A DNA stretch of 64,000 bases from Methylocaldum sp035627495 (GTDB taxonomy: Bacteria > Pseudomonadota > Gammaproteobacteria > Methylococcales > Methylococcaceae), in assembly GCF_035627495.1 (NCBI RefSeq), contig NZ_DASPLO010000173.1, positions 30,938 to 94,937 on the forward strand. The letters run 5' to 3'. The notes below the pieces were generated by a model. That model did no database searches. It saw nothing but the letters and a program-made list of their open reading frames with translations, and was not told the DNA's origin. Each line of letters starts with the position of its first letter. The first letter of the stretch is position 1. This document shows positions 9,175 through 18,571 of this stretch, in pieces. Position numbers and translations under genes: made by a program.

Positions 9175-9894
9175 ATGAGGCGAGCATTAATAACCGGTGG
9201 CAGTGGAGCCATTGGCGGGGCAATTGCACGGCAATTGGCCAATGACGGTTTGCATGCAATCGTGCACGGGCACGGAAATCCGAATGGTGCGCGCGTCGTG
9301 GTCGAAGACATTCGGGCGCGAGGTGGATCGGCGGAGGCCGTGTTCTTCGACGTGGCCGATGGCGATTCCACCGCACAGGTTCTGGAGGCGCTCTTGGAAG
9401 TCGGCCCGATCCAGGTGTTGGTGAATAATGCCGGCATCCATGACGATGCGCCGCTGGCCGGCATGCGCCGGGAGCAATGGCGGCGCGTCGTGGAGGTTTC
9501 GTTGACCGGTTTCTATAACGTTACTCAGCCGTTGCTCCTGCCCATGATCCGAACCCGATGGGGCCGCATTATTAACGTGTCGTCGGTGGCCGCACTTATT
9601 GGGAACCGCGGGCAAGCCAATTACGCGGCGGCGAAGGCCGGATTGATCGGTGCCTCCAAGTCGCTTGCTCTCGAAGTCGCATCCCGCGGAATCTCGGTGA
9701 ACGTGGTTGCACCGGGAATCATTGAAAGCCCTATGATTTCAGAAGCGTTCAATTCCGAACTGATCAAACAGCTGGTGCCTATGAAGCGTTCCGGCACGCC
9801 TGAAGAGGTGGCGCATTTGGTTGGTTTTTTGGCCTCCGATAAGGCGTCCTACATTACGGGGCAGGTATTGTCTGTCAACGGTGGCATGGCATGA
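9175..9894 (+). CDS. fabG: 3-oxoacyl-ACP reductase-like SDR (FabG family)
   Basis: A 239-residue classical short-chain dehydrogenase. It has the TGGSGAIGG nucleotide-binding loop at residues 7-15, the NNAG motif near residue 82, a catalytic serine in NVSSVAA, YxxxK in NYAAAK near residue 148, and the family ending ITGQVLSVNGGMA. It would reduce 3-ketoacyl chains with NADPH. The start at ATG 9175 follows AGGTGG; a TTG 30 bases earlier has no support. Its stop overlaps the next gene by four bases (ATGA). It is probably a second, non-housekeeping FabG, since no fab cluster surrounds it; it may serve a specialised acyl chain along with the nearby phosphopantetheinyl transferase. Confidence 0.88.
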   Translation: MRRALITGGSGAIGGAIARQLANDGLHAIVHGHGNPNGARVVVEDIRARGGSAEAVFFDVADGDSTAQVLEALLEVGPIQVLVNNAGIHDDAPLAGMRREQWRRVVEVSLTGFYNVTQPLLLPMIRTRWGRIINVSSVAALIGNRGQANYAAAKAGLIGASKSLALEVASRGISVNVVAPGIIESPMISEAFNSELIKQLVPMKRSGTPEEVAHLVGFLASDKASYITGQVLSVNGGMA

Positions 9895-10673
9895 TTCGAG
9901 ATCGAGCGGCGAGCCATGAGCTTGAGGGATTCGGTGCTTATGCCTTGGTGATTCCGGCTTTCAACGAAGCGGCAACGATTCGGGAAGTCGTGACCGCGGC
10001 GCTTCAATTTGTGCCCCGCGTCATCGTAGTGGATGACGGCTCGACGGACGGGACTTCGTCGGCCCTGGAGGGACTCGGCATCGAGTTGCTCCGGAATGAG
10101 ACGAATCAGGGCAAGGCGGCTAGCCTTTGGCGTGGTTTACAGCACGCATTGCGGGAGGATGATGTTGTCGCCGTGATGACGATGGACGGCGACGGCCAGC
10201 ACGACCCGCTCGAAATTCCTAAACTGCTTCGGGCGGCGCACCGCTTCCCGCGCCATGTCGTGATCGGTTCCAGGCTGTGGAATAAGGCCGCTATACCTCC
10301 GGCCCGTTATCGCGCCAACCGCTTCGCCAATTTTTGGATCGCCTGGGCTTCGGGCCAACCGATCGAGGATAGCCAATCGGGATTCCGGGTTTATCCCGCG
10401 GAATTGATCCGCTCGGTGACATTGTCCTATAGCCGGGATAGAAGTTTCGTTTTTGAAAGCGAAATTCTGATCGAAGCGGCTCGCATGGGTTTTTATGCGT
10501 TACCGGCGCGGGTAAGCGCCGTTTATCGCGACAACGCGCGCCCCAGCCATTTTCGCCCGGTAACGGATATCGTTAGGATTACGCGCATGGTTGCGTGGAA
10601 GCTGATCACGAGCGGCCTGTATCCAAAAGGGCTTTGGCGCAGCTTGACCATGCGTCCGTTCAATTACGAGTAG
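9891..10673 (+). CDS. Family 2 glycosyltransferase (polyprenyl-phosphate sugar synthase-like)
   Basis: A 260-residue GT-A fold transferase with VIPAFNEA near residue 20, VDDGSTDGT near residue 45 and MDGDGQHDP near residue 98, the metal and UDP/GDP-sugar binding motifs of DPM1-like enzymes. There are no membrane spans, and the RDRSFVFESEILIEAAR segment is typical of the single-domain group. The likely acceptor is a polyprenyl phosphate or a lipid. It is translationally coupled to the upstream FabG-type reductase (ATGA overlap), which suggests a shared acyl- or glyco-lipid role; the product is unknown. Confidence 0.82.
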   Translation: MIRDRAASHELEGFGAYALVIPAFNEAATIREVVTAALQFVPRVIVVDDGSTDGTSSALEGLGIELLRNETNQGKAASLWRGLQHALREDDVVAVMTMDGDGQHDPLEIPKLLRAAHRFPRHVVIGSRLWNKAAIPPARYRANRFANFWIAWASGQPIEDSQSGFRVYPAELIRSVTLSYSRDRSFVFESEILIEAARMGFYALPARVSAVYRDNARPSHFRPVTDIVRITRMVAWKLITSGLYPKGLWRSLTMRPFNYE

Positions 10674-10716
10674 CCTGGCCCGCCAATAAGCGTAACCGGA
10701 AACGGAACATACAATA

Positions 10717-12012
10717 ATGACGGCTAATTTGGTTCAGGGCACCGTTCAAACGACCGAGCACGTACTGTTTTTTACCCTCGTACAAGTCACCGTTATCATC
10801 ATCGCGGCGCGAGTGGCGGGCTATCTAGCCAGGCGAGTCGGCCAACCGCGGGCAGTGGGCGAGATCGTCGCGGGGCTCTTGCTGGGGCCCTCGCTATTCG
10901 GCGTGCTCGCACCGGAGACTTTTCGATTGATATTCCGGGCTACCGATACGCTGCCGATCAGCATTATGAGTCAGATCGGGCTGATCATGCTGATGTTTCA
11001 GATCGGCCTGGAATTCGACTTTTCCCACCTCAAATCCCGAGAGAACAAGCGTGCGGTCAGTCTGATCAGCGTGATGGGCATTGTGGTGCCGTTCGTGCTT
11101 GGGCTGGCGTTCGGCTACGGCTCTGCGCCCCATCTGGCCTCCGGCATTCCTGTGTCGGGGTATGCTTTGTTTATGGCCACCGCGTTTTCGATTACGGCGG
11201 TGCCGATCTTAGGGCGCATCATGATGGAGTTCGACCTGACGCGGACCCGGATTGGGGTGATCACCATTTCGTCGGCTGCCATCAATGACGCGGTCGGTTG
11301 GACTTTGCTGGCGTTCATTTCCGCAGTGGTCACCGCTCACTTCTCCGTCGCCGGCATGTTGATGCAGGTGGCCTCGCTGTTGCTGTACGTGATTGTGTGC
11401 TGGTACGTGGTGCGGCAAGTACTGCGATTGTTGGTGCGCCGTTTTGATTTCGACGGTCAGGCGTTGCCGCAGGACCTTATGGCCATTCTTCTGGTTATCG
11501 TGTTCACCTCGGCCATGTTGACCAGCAAGCTCGGGATTTTTGCCATCTTTGGCGGGTTCATGATGGGTGTGCTGCTGCACGATCAGCATGGGCTCGTGGA
11601 GGCATGGAAGCACAAGGTGGCGGATTTGGTGACAGTGTTTTTCCTGCCGATTTTTTTCACCTATACCGGCCTACGTACCGATGTGGGAGGATTGGAAACT
11701 GCGGAACTCTGGTTCTGGTGCGCGGGGCTTGTTTCTCTGGCCGTTATGGGTAAGTTCGGCGGCTGCTACATTGCGGCGCGGCTATCCGGCTTAAAGAGGC
11801 CGGAAGCGCGGAACATCGCCATTATGATGAACACGAGGGCGCTGATGGAGTTGGTTGTCGTGAACTTGGGGTTCGATCTGGGCGTGATTCCCTCCCAAGT
11901 CTTCACCATGCTGGTGCTCATGGCGATCGCCAGCACCATCATGACGGCACCGGGGCTTCGTGCATGGCTGCCGTCCATGGGACACGCGATCCCGGCGGGA
12001 CGGGATGCATAA
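10717..12012 (+). CDS. Cation/proton antiporter (CPA2, KefB-like membrane domain only)
   Basis: A polytopic inner-membrane protein of 431 residues with about twelve hydrophobic segments covering the Na_H_Exchanger domain. FQIGLEFD at about residues 94-101 and the Asn-Asp pair N190-D191 (AAINDAVGW) mark the ion-binding crossover; ND rather than DD suggests electroneutral K+(Na+)/H+ exchange in CPA2 proteins. There is no C-terminal RCK/TrkA-N domain, unlike KefB/KefC. It starts 43 bp after the glycosyltransferase and ends 7 bp before the convergent MOSC gene. Confidence 0.85.
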   Translation: MTANLVQGTVQTTEHVLFFTLVQVTVIIIAARVAGYLARRVGQPRAVGEIVAGLLLGPSLFGVLAPETFRLIFRATDTLPISIMSQIGLIMLMFQIGLEFDFSHLKSRENKRAVSLISVMGIVVPFVLGLAFGYGSAPHLASGIPVSGYALFMATAFSITAVPILGRIMMEFDLTRTRIGVITISSAAINDAVGWTLLAFISAVVTAHFSVAGMLMQVASLLLYVIVCWYVVRQVLRLLVRRFDFDGQALPQDLMAILLVIVFTSAMLTSKLGIFAIFGGFMMGVLLHDQHGLVEAWKHKVADLVTVFFLPIFFTYTGLRTDVGGLETAELWFWCAGLVSLAVMGKFGGCYIAARLSGLKRPEARNIAIMMNTRALMELVVVNLGFDLGVIPSQVFTMLVLMAIASTIMTAPGLRAWLPSMGHAIPAGRDA

Positions 12013-12019
12013 CCCGGGT

Positions 12020-12661
12020 TTATGACCGCAGGCGGCGTTTCTCCAAACTCTCTTGCCAGGCTTGTGACAGCGCTTTGATTCGAAGGGCTTTTTCAATAAT
12101 CTCTTGCTGGCGGGGACCTTTTATGATGGCCAGCATTGCATCCCGGATATTCAATCGTTCCTCGTCTTCGTGAAGAAGGGTAATCGTATCGCCGTTATGC
12201 ACCTCGCCTTCTTCCAATACGCGAAAATAAAATCCGGTCCGCCCCGAGTGCAGAAAGACATTTACAAACGAGGGATCGCCCATCTTGATTCCCAGTTTGA
12301 AGCAGGGAACGCGCGGCTGAGTGACTTGCACTACGATCTTGCCGACTTGAAAGATGTCGCCGATGTGAACGGTCTCATCAGGCATTCTGGTGACGGTGAA
12401 GTTTTCGCCGAATTGTCCAAAGGGCAGGGACGTTTTTTCCAATTCCCGTTCCCAAAAACGATAGTTTTCCGCCGTGTAAACATAAATGGCTTTGTCCTTG
12501 CCGCCATGATTTTTTAAATCGATTTGTACGTCGCCTTCAAGGCCGAAGGCGCTGACCTTGACCGGTCCCTCGACCGGCTCCTTGTAAATGCCCGTGGAAA
12601 TCCAGCGGTCGTCATATTCGACCTGTTTCGGCTCGGCCAAGCTAATAGCCAAGAGTTCCAT
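12020..12661 (-). CDS. MOSC domain protein (YiiM-like)
   Basis: A 213-residue cytosolic protein of the YiiM group. The MOSC core contains GDVQIDLKNHGGKDKAIYVY, FGENFT and the conserved cysteine in QPRVPCFKLG, the proposed Moco-binding position. YiiM-type proteins act with molybdenum cofactor in reduction of N-hydroxylated bases such as 6-hydroxylaminopurine. The ATG at 12661 with GAGG six bases upstream is preferred; a TTG at 12730 would overlap rnhB. It lies just downstream of rnhB, so the two are probably cotranscribed. The moeA/mobB genes 8 kb away supply the cofactor pathway. Confidence 0.85.
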   Translation of the reverse strand: MELLAISLAEPKQVEYDDRWISTGIYKEPVEGPVKVSAFGLEGDVQIDLKNHGGKDKAIYVYTAENYRFWERELEKTSLPFGQFGENFTVTRMPDETVHIGDIFQVGKIVVQVTQPRVPCFKLGIKMGDPSFVNVFLHSGRTGFYFRVLEEGEVHNGDTITLLHEDEERLNIRDAMLAIIKGPRQQEIIEKALRIKALSQAWQESLEKRRLRS

Positions 12662-12689
12662 CGACACCTCGCTGAAAGTTGGACTGATT

Positions 12690-13280
12690 CTAATCTGATC
12701 CAAGGTTGATTGCGCGTCTAACCGGTCCAAAAGATCGTCTGTGGCCCGGACTCGGTCCCAATTGGCGTAAACGCGATGTATGAATGCTTGTGGGATAGCC
12801 TTTGTGGAGGGCGAAGTCGTAGCCGGGATACAGGTTGTCGAGGATGTTCATCTCCCAGTCCCGGAATACTTTGGCTAGTATCGATGCGGCTGAGATCGCC
12901 GGTACGGTTGCGTCTCCGCCGACAATGGCTTCGCCGGGGCAGGGGAGTTCCGGGTAGCGGTTACCGTCTACCAAAACCCGATCCGGTTTTGTCGGTAGTG
13001 CGGTAAAGGCGCGGCACATAGCTAACAGTGATGCCTGCAGGATGTTGATGCGATCGATTTCACTCGCCTCGGCTCGGCCTACCGCCCAAGCGAAAGCTCT
13101 GGTCTTGATCGCCACGGCCAATTCTTCGCGGCGTTTCGGCGTCAGCTTTTTCGAATCAGCCAGTCCGTCGATATAAAAGCAGTCTTCAACGATCACCACC
13201 GCCGCAACCACCGGTCCGGCAATGCATCCACGGCCCACTTCATCGCAACCGGCAATCAGCGCCACTGGGTTCGATTCCAA
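12690..13280 (-). CDS. rnhB: Ribonuclease HII
   Basis: A 196-residue enzyme that cuts the RNA strand of RNA-DNA hybrids and removes misincorporated ribonucleotides. The active-site segment GCDEVGRGCIAGPV at about residues 11-24 carries the Asp-Glu pair, with further family motifs LADSKKL, VDGNRYP and ISAASILAKV. The frame starts with TTG at 13280; a GTG at 13265 (V6) is an alternative. It is the last gene of the envelope cluster, 19 bp after lpxA. Confidence 0.95.
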   Translation of the reverse strand: MESNPVALIAGCDEVGRGCIAGPVVAAVVIVEDCFYIDGLADSKKLTPKRREELAVAIKTRAFAWAVGRAEASEIDRINILQASLLAMCRAFTALPTKPDRVLVDGNRYPELPCPGEAIVGGDATVPAISAASILAKVFRDWEMNILDNLYPGYDFALHKGYPTSIHTSRLRQLGPSPGHRRSFGPVRRAINLGSD

Positions 13281-13299
13281 AAAACCTATCCGCTGTCTG

Positions 13300-14070
13300 T
13301 CAGCGGATAATGCTCCGACCAGTCTGCTTGAGGAAGTCCACCATTCTTTGGATTTCAGGCGTCTCGGCGGTCATTTCGTCAAGGTGCTGGATCGCTTCTT
13401 CGAGCTTTAGCCGGGATTTGTACACGATTTTATAGGCTTTCCGAATTTGCCGGATCGACTCCGGGCTAAAGCTCTGTCTCTCCAAGCCAACCGTATTGAT
13501 GCCGTGCGGCTTGGTGGGGCTGCCTCCGACCATGACATAGGGCAGGATGTCGCGGGTGATGACGCTGCCCATGGCAGAAAAGCTGTGCAGGCCGATTTTG
13601 CAAAACTGGTGTACGAGCGAGAAGCCGCCCAATATAGCGTGGTCGTCCACGCGCACATGGCCGGCGAGCGAGGCGGCATTGGCCATGATGACATGGTTGC
13701 CTATTGCGCAATCATGAGCGACATGAGTATAAGCCATCAGCAAATTATCATTGCCGATGCGGGTAATTCCTTGATCTTGAGCAGTGCCGCGGTGAATCGT
13801 TACATACTCGCGGATGATGTTGCGATCACCGATATCGAGATAGGTGACTTCACCGCGGTACTTTTTATCTTGTGGGTCTTCTCCCACAGAAGCGAACTGG
13901 AAAATCCGGTTGTGTTTCCCGATTCGGGCCGGTCCTTTAATCACCGCGTGAGGACCGATACTAGTGCCGGAGTCGATTCGGACATCGGGTCCGATGATGG
14001 CGTAGGCTCCTACGCTGACGTCGTTCGCTAACTCACAGGAAGGATCGATAATAGCCGTGGGATGAATCAA
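13300..14070 (-). CDS. lpxA: UDP-N-acetylglucosamine acyltransferase LpxA
   Basis: The enzyme catalyses the first step of lipid A synthesis, transfer of a 3-hydroxyacyl chain from ACP to UDP-GlcNAc. The left-handed beta-helix hexapeptide repeats run from residue 2 to about 190, with the catalytic histidine region MAYTHVAHDC. The likely start is TTG at 14070 (MIHPTAIIDP, 256 residues), overlapping the fabZ stop as TTGA; the longer frame to 14094 would begin inside fabZ with an odd MCGGGAGV sequence. In the usual gene order lpxB follows lpxA, but here rnhB follows directly. Confidence 0.95.
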   Translation of the reverse strand: MIHPTAIIDPSCELANDVSVGAYAIIGPDVRIDSGTSIGPHAVIKGPARIGKHNRIFQFASVGEDPQDKKYRGEVTYLDIGDRNIIREYVTIHRGTAQDQGITRIGNDNLLMAYTHVAHDCAIGNHVIMANAASLAGHVRVDDHAILGGFSLVHQFCKIGLHSFSAMGSVITRDILPYVMVGGSPTKPHGINTVGLERQSFSPESIRQIRKAYKIVYKSRLKLEEAIQHLDEMTAETPEIQRMVDFLKQTGRSIIR

Positions 14071-14543
14071 GACTCCTGCTCCGCCGCCGCACACATAATT
14101 TCCGCACTGGCTACGAATTCCCCGTCGACTTCCGCACGACAGGAAAACGCCCAGATATTCCGCTTGTGACGCAGATAGGCTGCTTCCAGCATCAGGCGGT
14201 CGCCCGGAACGACCGGGCGCTTAAAACGCACTTTATCCAGGCCAACGAGATAGTAAACCATGCCTTTTCCCAAAACATCCGGCGCTGTTTCCGATGCGAG
14301 CAAGCCGGTTGTTTGGGCTAGTGCTTCAATAATCAGAACCCCGGGCATGATTGGCAACTCCGGGAAATGTCCCGTGAAGAACGGTTCGTTATAGGTCACG
14401 TTCTTGAAGGCTAAGAGCCGCTTACCGGGATCTACTTCAAGAACTCGATCCACGAGGAGAAAAGGATATCGATGAGGTAGATACTCCTTTATTTTTTGAA
14501 TATCCAAAGGCGCTTTTCCTTTTTCGGGAATGGATGAGGTCAT
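14067..14543 (-). CDS. fabZ: 3-hydroxyacyl-ACP dehydratase FabZ
   Basis: A hot-dog fold dehydratase of 158 residues that forms trans-2-acyl-ACP in fatty acid elongation. The LPHRYPFLLVDRV motif has the catalytic histidine near residue 23, and GHFPELPIMPGVLIIEALAQ carries the catalytic glutamate. It overlaps lpxA by four bases and follows skp by 12 bp; it competes with LpxA for 3-hydroxyacyl-ACP, the usual reason for this pairing. Confidence 0.96.
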   Translation of the reverse strand: MTSSIPEKGKAPLDIQKIKEYLPHRYPFLLVDRVLEVDPGKRLLAFKNVTYNEPFFTGHFPELPIMPGVLIIEALAQTTGLLASETAPDVLGKGMVYYLVGLDKVRFKRPVVPGDRLMLEAAYLRHKRNIWAFSCRAEVDGEFVASAEIMCAAAEQES

Positions 14544-14555
14544 GGCTCAGCGGTA

Positions 14556-15065
14556 TTAGCGCTTAAAGCTGTCTTCGAGTTTTTTCTCGACCTTCCCGGT
14601 CACGTCGATCGAGTCGCTGGCGAATACTACCCCGTCAGTCAAAAGAAGATCGAAGTTTTCATCCTTGGCCAGGGACTGAATGGCTTCGAAAATTTCCTTC
14701 TGCAATTGAGTCAGCTCTTCGTTGCGGCGGAGATTGAAATCTTCTCGAAATTCGTCCTGCAAGCGTTTGGCTTCACGTTTGCGGCTGATGATCTCCTTAT
14801 CGATTTTCTGTCGTTCAGAATCGCTCATTACCGCGGCATCTTTGGCGAGCTTTTCTTCCATCGATTTGATTTCTTTCTGTTCGGCGACCAGCTTTTTATC
14901 ACGCGGTGCAAATTCCCGCTCCAGTTCCTTTTTTGCCTTCTCAGCCTGGGGTGCCTTTTCCAATAACCGGGCTACATTGACGAATCCAATTTTGAGGTCG
15001 GCGGCTTCAAGGCTCATGCTCGCCAATAAGCCAAGCAGCGCAAAACCAATGCTTTTTTTCAACAT
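14556..15065 (-). CDS. skp: Periplasmic chaperone Skp/OmpH
   Basis: A 169-residue secreted protein with a signal peptide (residues 1-22, ending SLEAA) followed by the KIGFVNVARLLEKAPQAEKA start of mature OmpH proteins. Residues 40-130 are strongly charged and helical, forming the coiled-coil tentacles that hold unfolded outer-membrane proteins. It lies 180 bp downstream of bamA. In most gammaproteobacteria lpxD separates skp from fabZ; it is absent here. Confidence 0.92.
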   Translation of the reverse strand: MLKKSIGFALLGLLASMSLEAADLKIGFVNVARLLEKAPQAEKAKKELEREFAPRDKKLVAEQKEIKSMEEKLAKDAAVMSDSERQKIDKEIISRKREAKRLQDEFREDFNLRRNEELTQLQKEIFEAIQSLAKDENFDLLLTDGVVFASDSIDVTGKVEKKLEDSFKR

Positions 15066-15245
15066 GTTCTAAGTCTCACTTCGAAAATTCGGTTAATGGA
15101 AAGGTTGTTGATGGCAGAAATACTGAGTTTCTAATCGTTTTTCCGGATACGGGTGTTGTCGAATCCAGGATTTCTATTGTCGATTATACAAGAACTGTTT
15201 AATGCCCAGCGACTCTCCGCGTCATCTCATGCTACAGCTAGAGGA

Positions 15246-17546
15246 TTAAAACCCGGAGCCGAACGAAAATTGAAAGTTTTGAACCTCGTCTCGGCCGCTG
15301 GCGTTTATCGGTTGCGCGACGCTGAAAGCCAGAGCGCCGAAAGGCGACAGCCACTTGGCGGACAATCCGGCGGAATAGCGGATTTCTCCCAAATCATAGG
15401 TGCCGTCAAAAACGTTGCCCGCATCGACAAAGGTACCCAGGCGAAGGTTTTTGCTGTCTTGCATAAAGGGCACCGGGAAGAATAGTTCGGCGGTGCCGAT
15501 CAATTTGCTCGATCCGCCGAAGGGGTCGTTTCCGCCGAGTCCTTGATTGTTTGGCCTGGTGCGTGGCCCCAACGTATTGGGTTGAAAGCCCCTCACAGAC
15601 TGCGGGCCGCCCGCGAAGTAATTTTCGAAAAACGGCAGGTTCCCGGTATCTCCATAGCCGTCGCCGTATGCAATTTCACCCTCCAGCATGAACGTAAGAT
15701 CTTTCGCTATCGGGAAATAGTGTTGAAGCTTATAGCTGGCCTTGTAGTAATTAAGGTCGCTGATAGGGATAGCGCCCAACAAGGAAAGCCGCTGGGCTCC
15801 GCCCTGCGTTGGAAAGATGGCTCGGTTCAAGGTGTCGTGGGCCCAGCCGACCGCTAGCGTTAAGGTGTTGTAGGTATCGCCATTGTCGTCGAGGAAGTCG
15901 AGAATCTCTTGCGACGACCTGGTGGTGGCGTCGAGTTTTGTGTGCTCGAGATCCAAATTGAAACGTAGACTGTCGAATTCATTCAGCGGGATACCGAGAT
16001 TGGCGCCGGCGGCGGCGACGTCAGTGTTATAACGAGCTACGTTCATTTGCGCCGCATCGGTATTTCTATAGCTGATGTCGAAACCGCTGCTGATTCCATT
16101 CAGTGTCGTGTATGGATTGAAATAACCGAGTCGATAAATCGTATTGACGCTGCTGTTGTTGAACGTCAGGTTGATTCTTTTGCCGGTGCCGAAAACATTG
16201 TCCTGAGTAACGCTGGCGTTGAAGATGATACCTTGCGCCTGAGAAAAGCCGACACCCGCCATCAGGTTTCCGGACGGTTTTTCCACCACGTTGTAATTGA
16301 CGTCGATTTGGTCGGTGGTTCCGGCGACGGCCGGGGTTTCGACGTTGACTTCCTGAAAATAGCCCAACCGCTCCAATCGGGTTTTAGAACGCTCGATCTT
16401 GCCGGTGGAGGCCCATGCCGCCTCCATTTGCCGCATCTCACGCCGCAGCACTTCATCCCGCGTCTTGGTGTTGCCATGGAAATTGATGCGGCGAACATAA
16501 ACCTGTTTGCCGGGATCGACGAAAAAGGCGATTGAAACCGCTTTTTGCGCCTCATTGATGTCGGGCACCATATTGACGTTCGCGAAAATATACCCCTCAT
16601 CGCCCAGACGATCCGAGATTGCTTTGGAGGTTTCCGTGGCTAGCTTGCGTGAGAACGTATCGCTGGGGCCAATCTTGACTAGCGGCGTCAATTGGTCGGG
16701 CGGCACGATGAGTTTGCCTGTCAGTTTTACTTCGTTGACAGTATAGACGTCGCCTTCCTTGACGTTGATGGTGATATAGATCTCTTTCTTATCAGGCGTT
16801 ATGGAAACCTGGGTGGATTCAATCTCGAAATTGATATATCCCCGATCCAAATAAAACGATCGCAGCCGCTCCAGATCGGCGGAGAGTTTTTGCTTCGAGT
16901 ATTGATCGTTTTTGGTGTAGAACGAGAGCAGATTCGGCGTACTGAGCTCGAATTCATCCAAAAGATCGTCATCACTAAAGGTATTGTTTCCGACGATATT
17001 GATCTGTTTGATCTTGGCTACCTTGCCTTCGGAAATTTTGATGTTCACCGTTACTCGATTGCGCGGGAGGTCGGTCACCTCCGAATCGATTTTCAGTCCG
17101 TACTTTCCGCGGCTGTAATACTGCCGCCTGAGTTCTTGCTCTACCTTGTCGAGGATTTGGCGATCGAATACTTTACCTTCGGAAAGCCCTACGCCTTTTA
17201 AGGCCTTCGTAAGATCTTCCGTGCTGATGTCCTTGTTGCCCTCGATCTTAACGCTGGCTATGGAAGGACGCTCTTCGACGATAATGACCAAGACATTACC
17301 GTCCTGTTCCAGTCGAACGTCCTTGAAGAAGCCCGTCTTGAACAAGGCTTTGATGGATTCCGCCGACTGTCGTTGGTCGAAAAGATCGCCGGTTTTGACC
17401 GGAAGATAGTTAAAAACAGTACCGGTCGAAACTCTCTGTAAGCCTTCGACACGAATGTCTTCGATAACGAACGGCTCAAGTCCCCAGGCCGAGAAGGTGC
17501 AGAAAATCCCTAACAGCAGCAGTTTCGCTAGTTTGTAGCGGTTCAT
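15246..17546 (-). CDS. bamA: Outer membrane protein assembly factor BamA
   Basis: A 766-residue protein with a signal peptide (residues 1-22, ending AWG), five POTRA domains to about residue 425, and a C-terminal 16-strand barrel. The VRGFQPNTLGPR segment is the conserved loop-6 VRGF motif, and the last residue is phenylalanine as expected. BamA is the insertase of the BAM complex. The gene starts its own cluster; upstream is phoU, not the usual rseP. The gap of about 180 bp after it holds no visible gene. Confidence 0.97.
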   Translation of the reverse strand: MNRYKLAKLLLLGIFCTFSAWGLEPFVIEDIRVEGLQRVSTGTVFNYLPVKTGDLFDQRQSAESIKALFKTGFFKDVRLEQDGNVLVIIVEERPSIASVKIEGNKDISTEDLTKALKGVGLSEGKVFDRQILDKVEQELRRQYYSRGKYGLKIDSEVTDLPRNRVTVNIKISEGKVAKIKQINIVGNNTFSDDDLLDEFELSTPNLLSFYTKNDQYSKQKLSADLERLRSFYLDRGYINFEIESTQVSITPDKKEIYITINVKEGDVYTVNEVKLTGKLIVPPDQLTPLVKIGPSDTFSRKLATETSKAISDRLGDEGYIFANVNMVPDINEAQKAVSIAFFVDPGKQVYVRRINFHGNTKTRDEVLRREMRQMEAAWASTGKIERSKTRLERLGYFQEVNVETPAVAGTTDQIDVNYNVVEKPSGNLMAGVGFSQAQGIIFNASVTQDNVFGTGKRINLTFNNSSVNTIYRLGYFNPYTTLNGISSGFDISYRNTDAAQMNVARYNTDVAAAGANLGIPLNEFDSLRFNLDLEHTKLDATTRSSQEILDFLDDNGDTYNTLTLAVGWAHDTLNRAIFPTQGGAQRLSLLGAIPISDLNYYKASYKLQHYFPIAKDLTFMLEGEIAYGDGYGDTGNLPFFENYFAGGPQSVRGFQPNTLGPRTRPNNQGLGGNDPFGGSSKLIGTAELFFPVPFMQDSKNLRLGTFVDAGNVFDGTYDLGEIRYSAGLSAKWLSPFGALAFSVAQPINASGRDEVQNFQFSFGSGF

Positions 17547-17715
17547 GGATTAGGGCAGTCTAGGGATTGCAGGGGTCGTTAGTATTAACAGCTTGAGGGA
17601 GTCTGGGAATATAGCGCATCACGCGCTTACACGGCTCAGTCCCATGACAATCCTGGAGAGTTCAACTTTGGTGGCGGGAGGGATCCAGAACCTGGTGAAG
17701 CCTAACACAATAGTA

Positions 17716-18444
17716 TCAAGCTTCCCGCAAGTCCTTCTCCACCTGCTCAATACTGATGTGCCGGATATTTTTACCTTTGGCGTAATAAATGACGTATTCG
17801 CAGATGTTACAGGAGCGGTCGCCGATGCGTTCCAGCGAGCGGGCCGACCACATAATATCGAGCGATACCGGGATGGCTCGGGGATCTTCCATCATATACG
17901 TAATCTGCTGGCGCATAATGCTTTCGTACTCCCGATCCACCATCCTGTCTTCCTGGACGACGCGCAAGGCTTCATCCACATCCATGCGTGCGAAAGAATC
18001 CAAAGCTTCCCGAAGTAATCCGCGCACATGTTTTGCCAGCTGTTCGACTTCGGTTAGCTGATTTTTCTTCGGATAATGACCCGCAAGATCGATAGACAGT
18101 CGGGCAATACGCTTCGCTTCGTCGCCGATTCGCTCCAGATCGGTAATGGTTTTGATGACCGCTACCACTAACCGCAAGTCGCGGGCGGTGGGCTGGCGCA
18201 GGGCGATGATTTGAGTGCACTCCTCGTCGATGGAAACTTCCAAGGAGTTGACTTTATAGTCGTCGGCAATCACGCGTTCGGCCAGTTCCACATCGTTATT
18301 GACCAAAGCCGTCACAGCCGACTCGATTTGTTCCTCGACCAGTCCGCCTAGGGTGAGCACCCGATTGCGGATGTCCAGCAGTTCGTTGTCATACTGCTTG
18401 GAAATGTGCTGATGCAAATTTTCGGTGTCGAAGAAATTAGTCAT
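17716..18444 (-). CDS. phoU: Phosphate signalling protein PhoU
   Basis: A 242-residue all-helical protein with two PhoU repeats, each with the acidic ExxxD-type metal sites (ERVIADDYKVNSLE, DLERIGDEAKRIARL, RSLERIGDRSCNICEYVIY). PhoU restrains PhoR and the Pst transporter when phosphate is plentiful. The pst genes and phoBR normally next to it are not in this window. It is transcribed alone toward bamA with 169 bp between them. Confidence 0.94.
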   Translation of the reverse strand: MTNFFDTENLHQHISKQYDNELLDIRNRVLTLGGLVEEQIESAVTALVNNDVELAERVIADDYKVNSLEVSIDEECTQIIALRQPTARDLRLVVAVIKTITDLERIGDEAKRIARLSIDLAGHYPKKNQLTEVEQLAKHVRGLLREALDSFARMDVDEALRVVQEDRMVDREYESIMRQQITYMMEDPRAIPVSLDIMWSARSLERIGDRSCNICEYVIYYAKGKNIRHISIEQVEKDLREA

Positions 18445-18571
18445 CGTGCTGCGTGATCGGGGGTTATTGACTTTAGTGGTTCGCCTCGGCTTGGCATTCT
18501 ATCAACTCATCCGGGCGCATGAAAGTTCAAGCCATTCCAAGCTGATGCCGGCGGCGGATAAGGCCAAGTCT

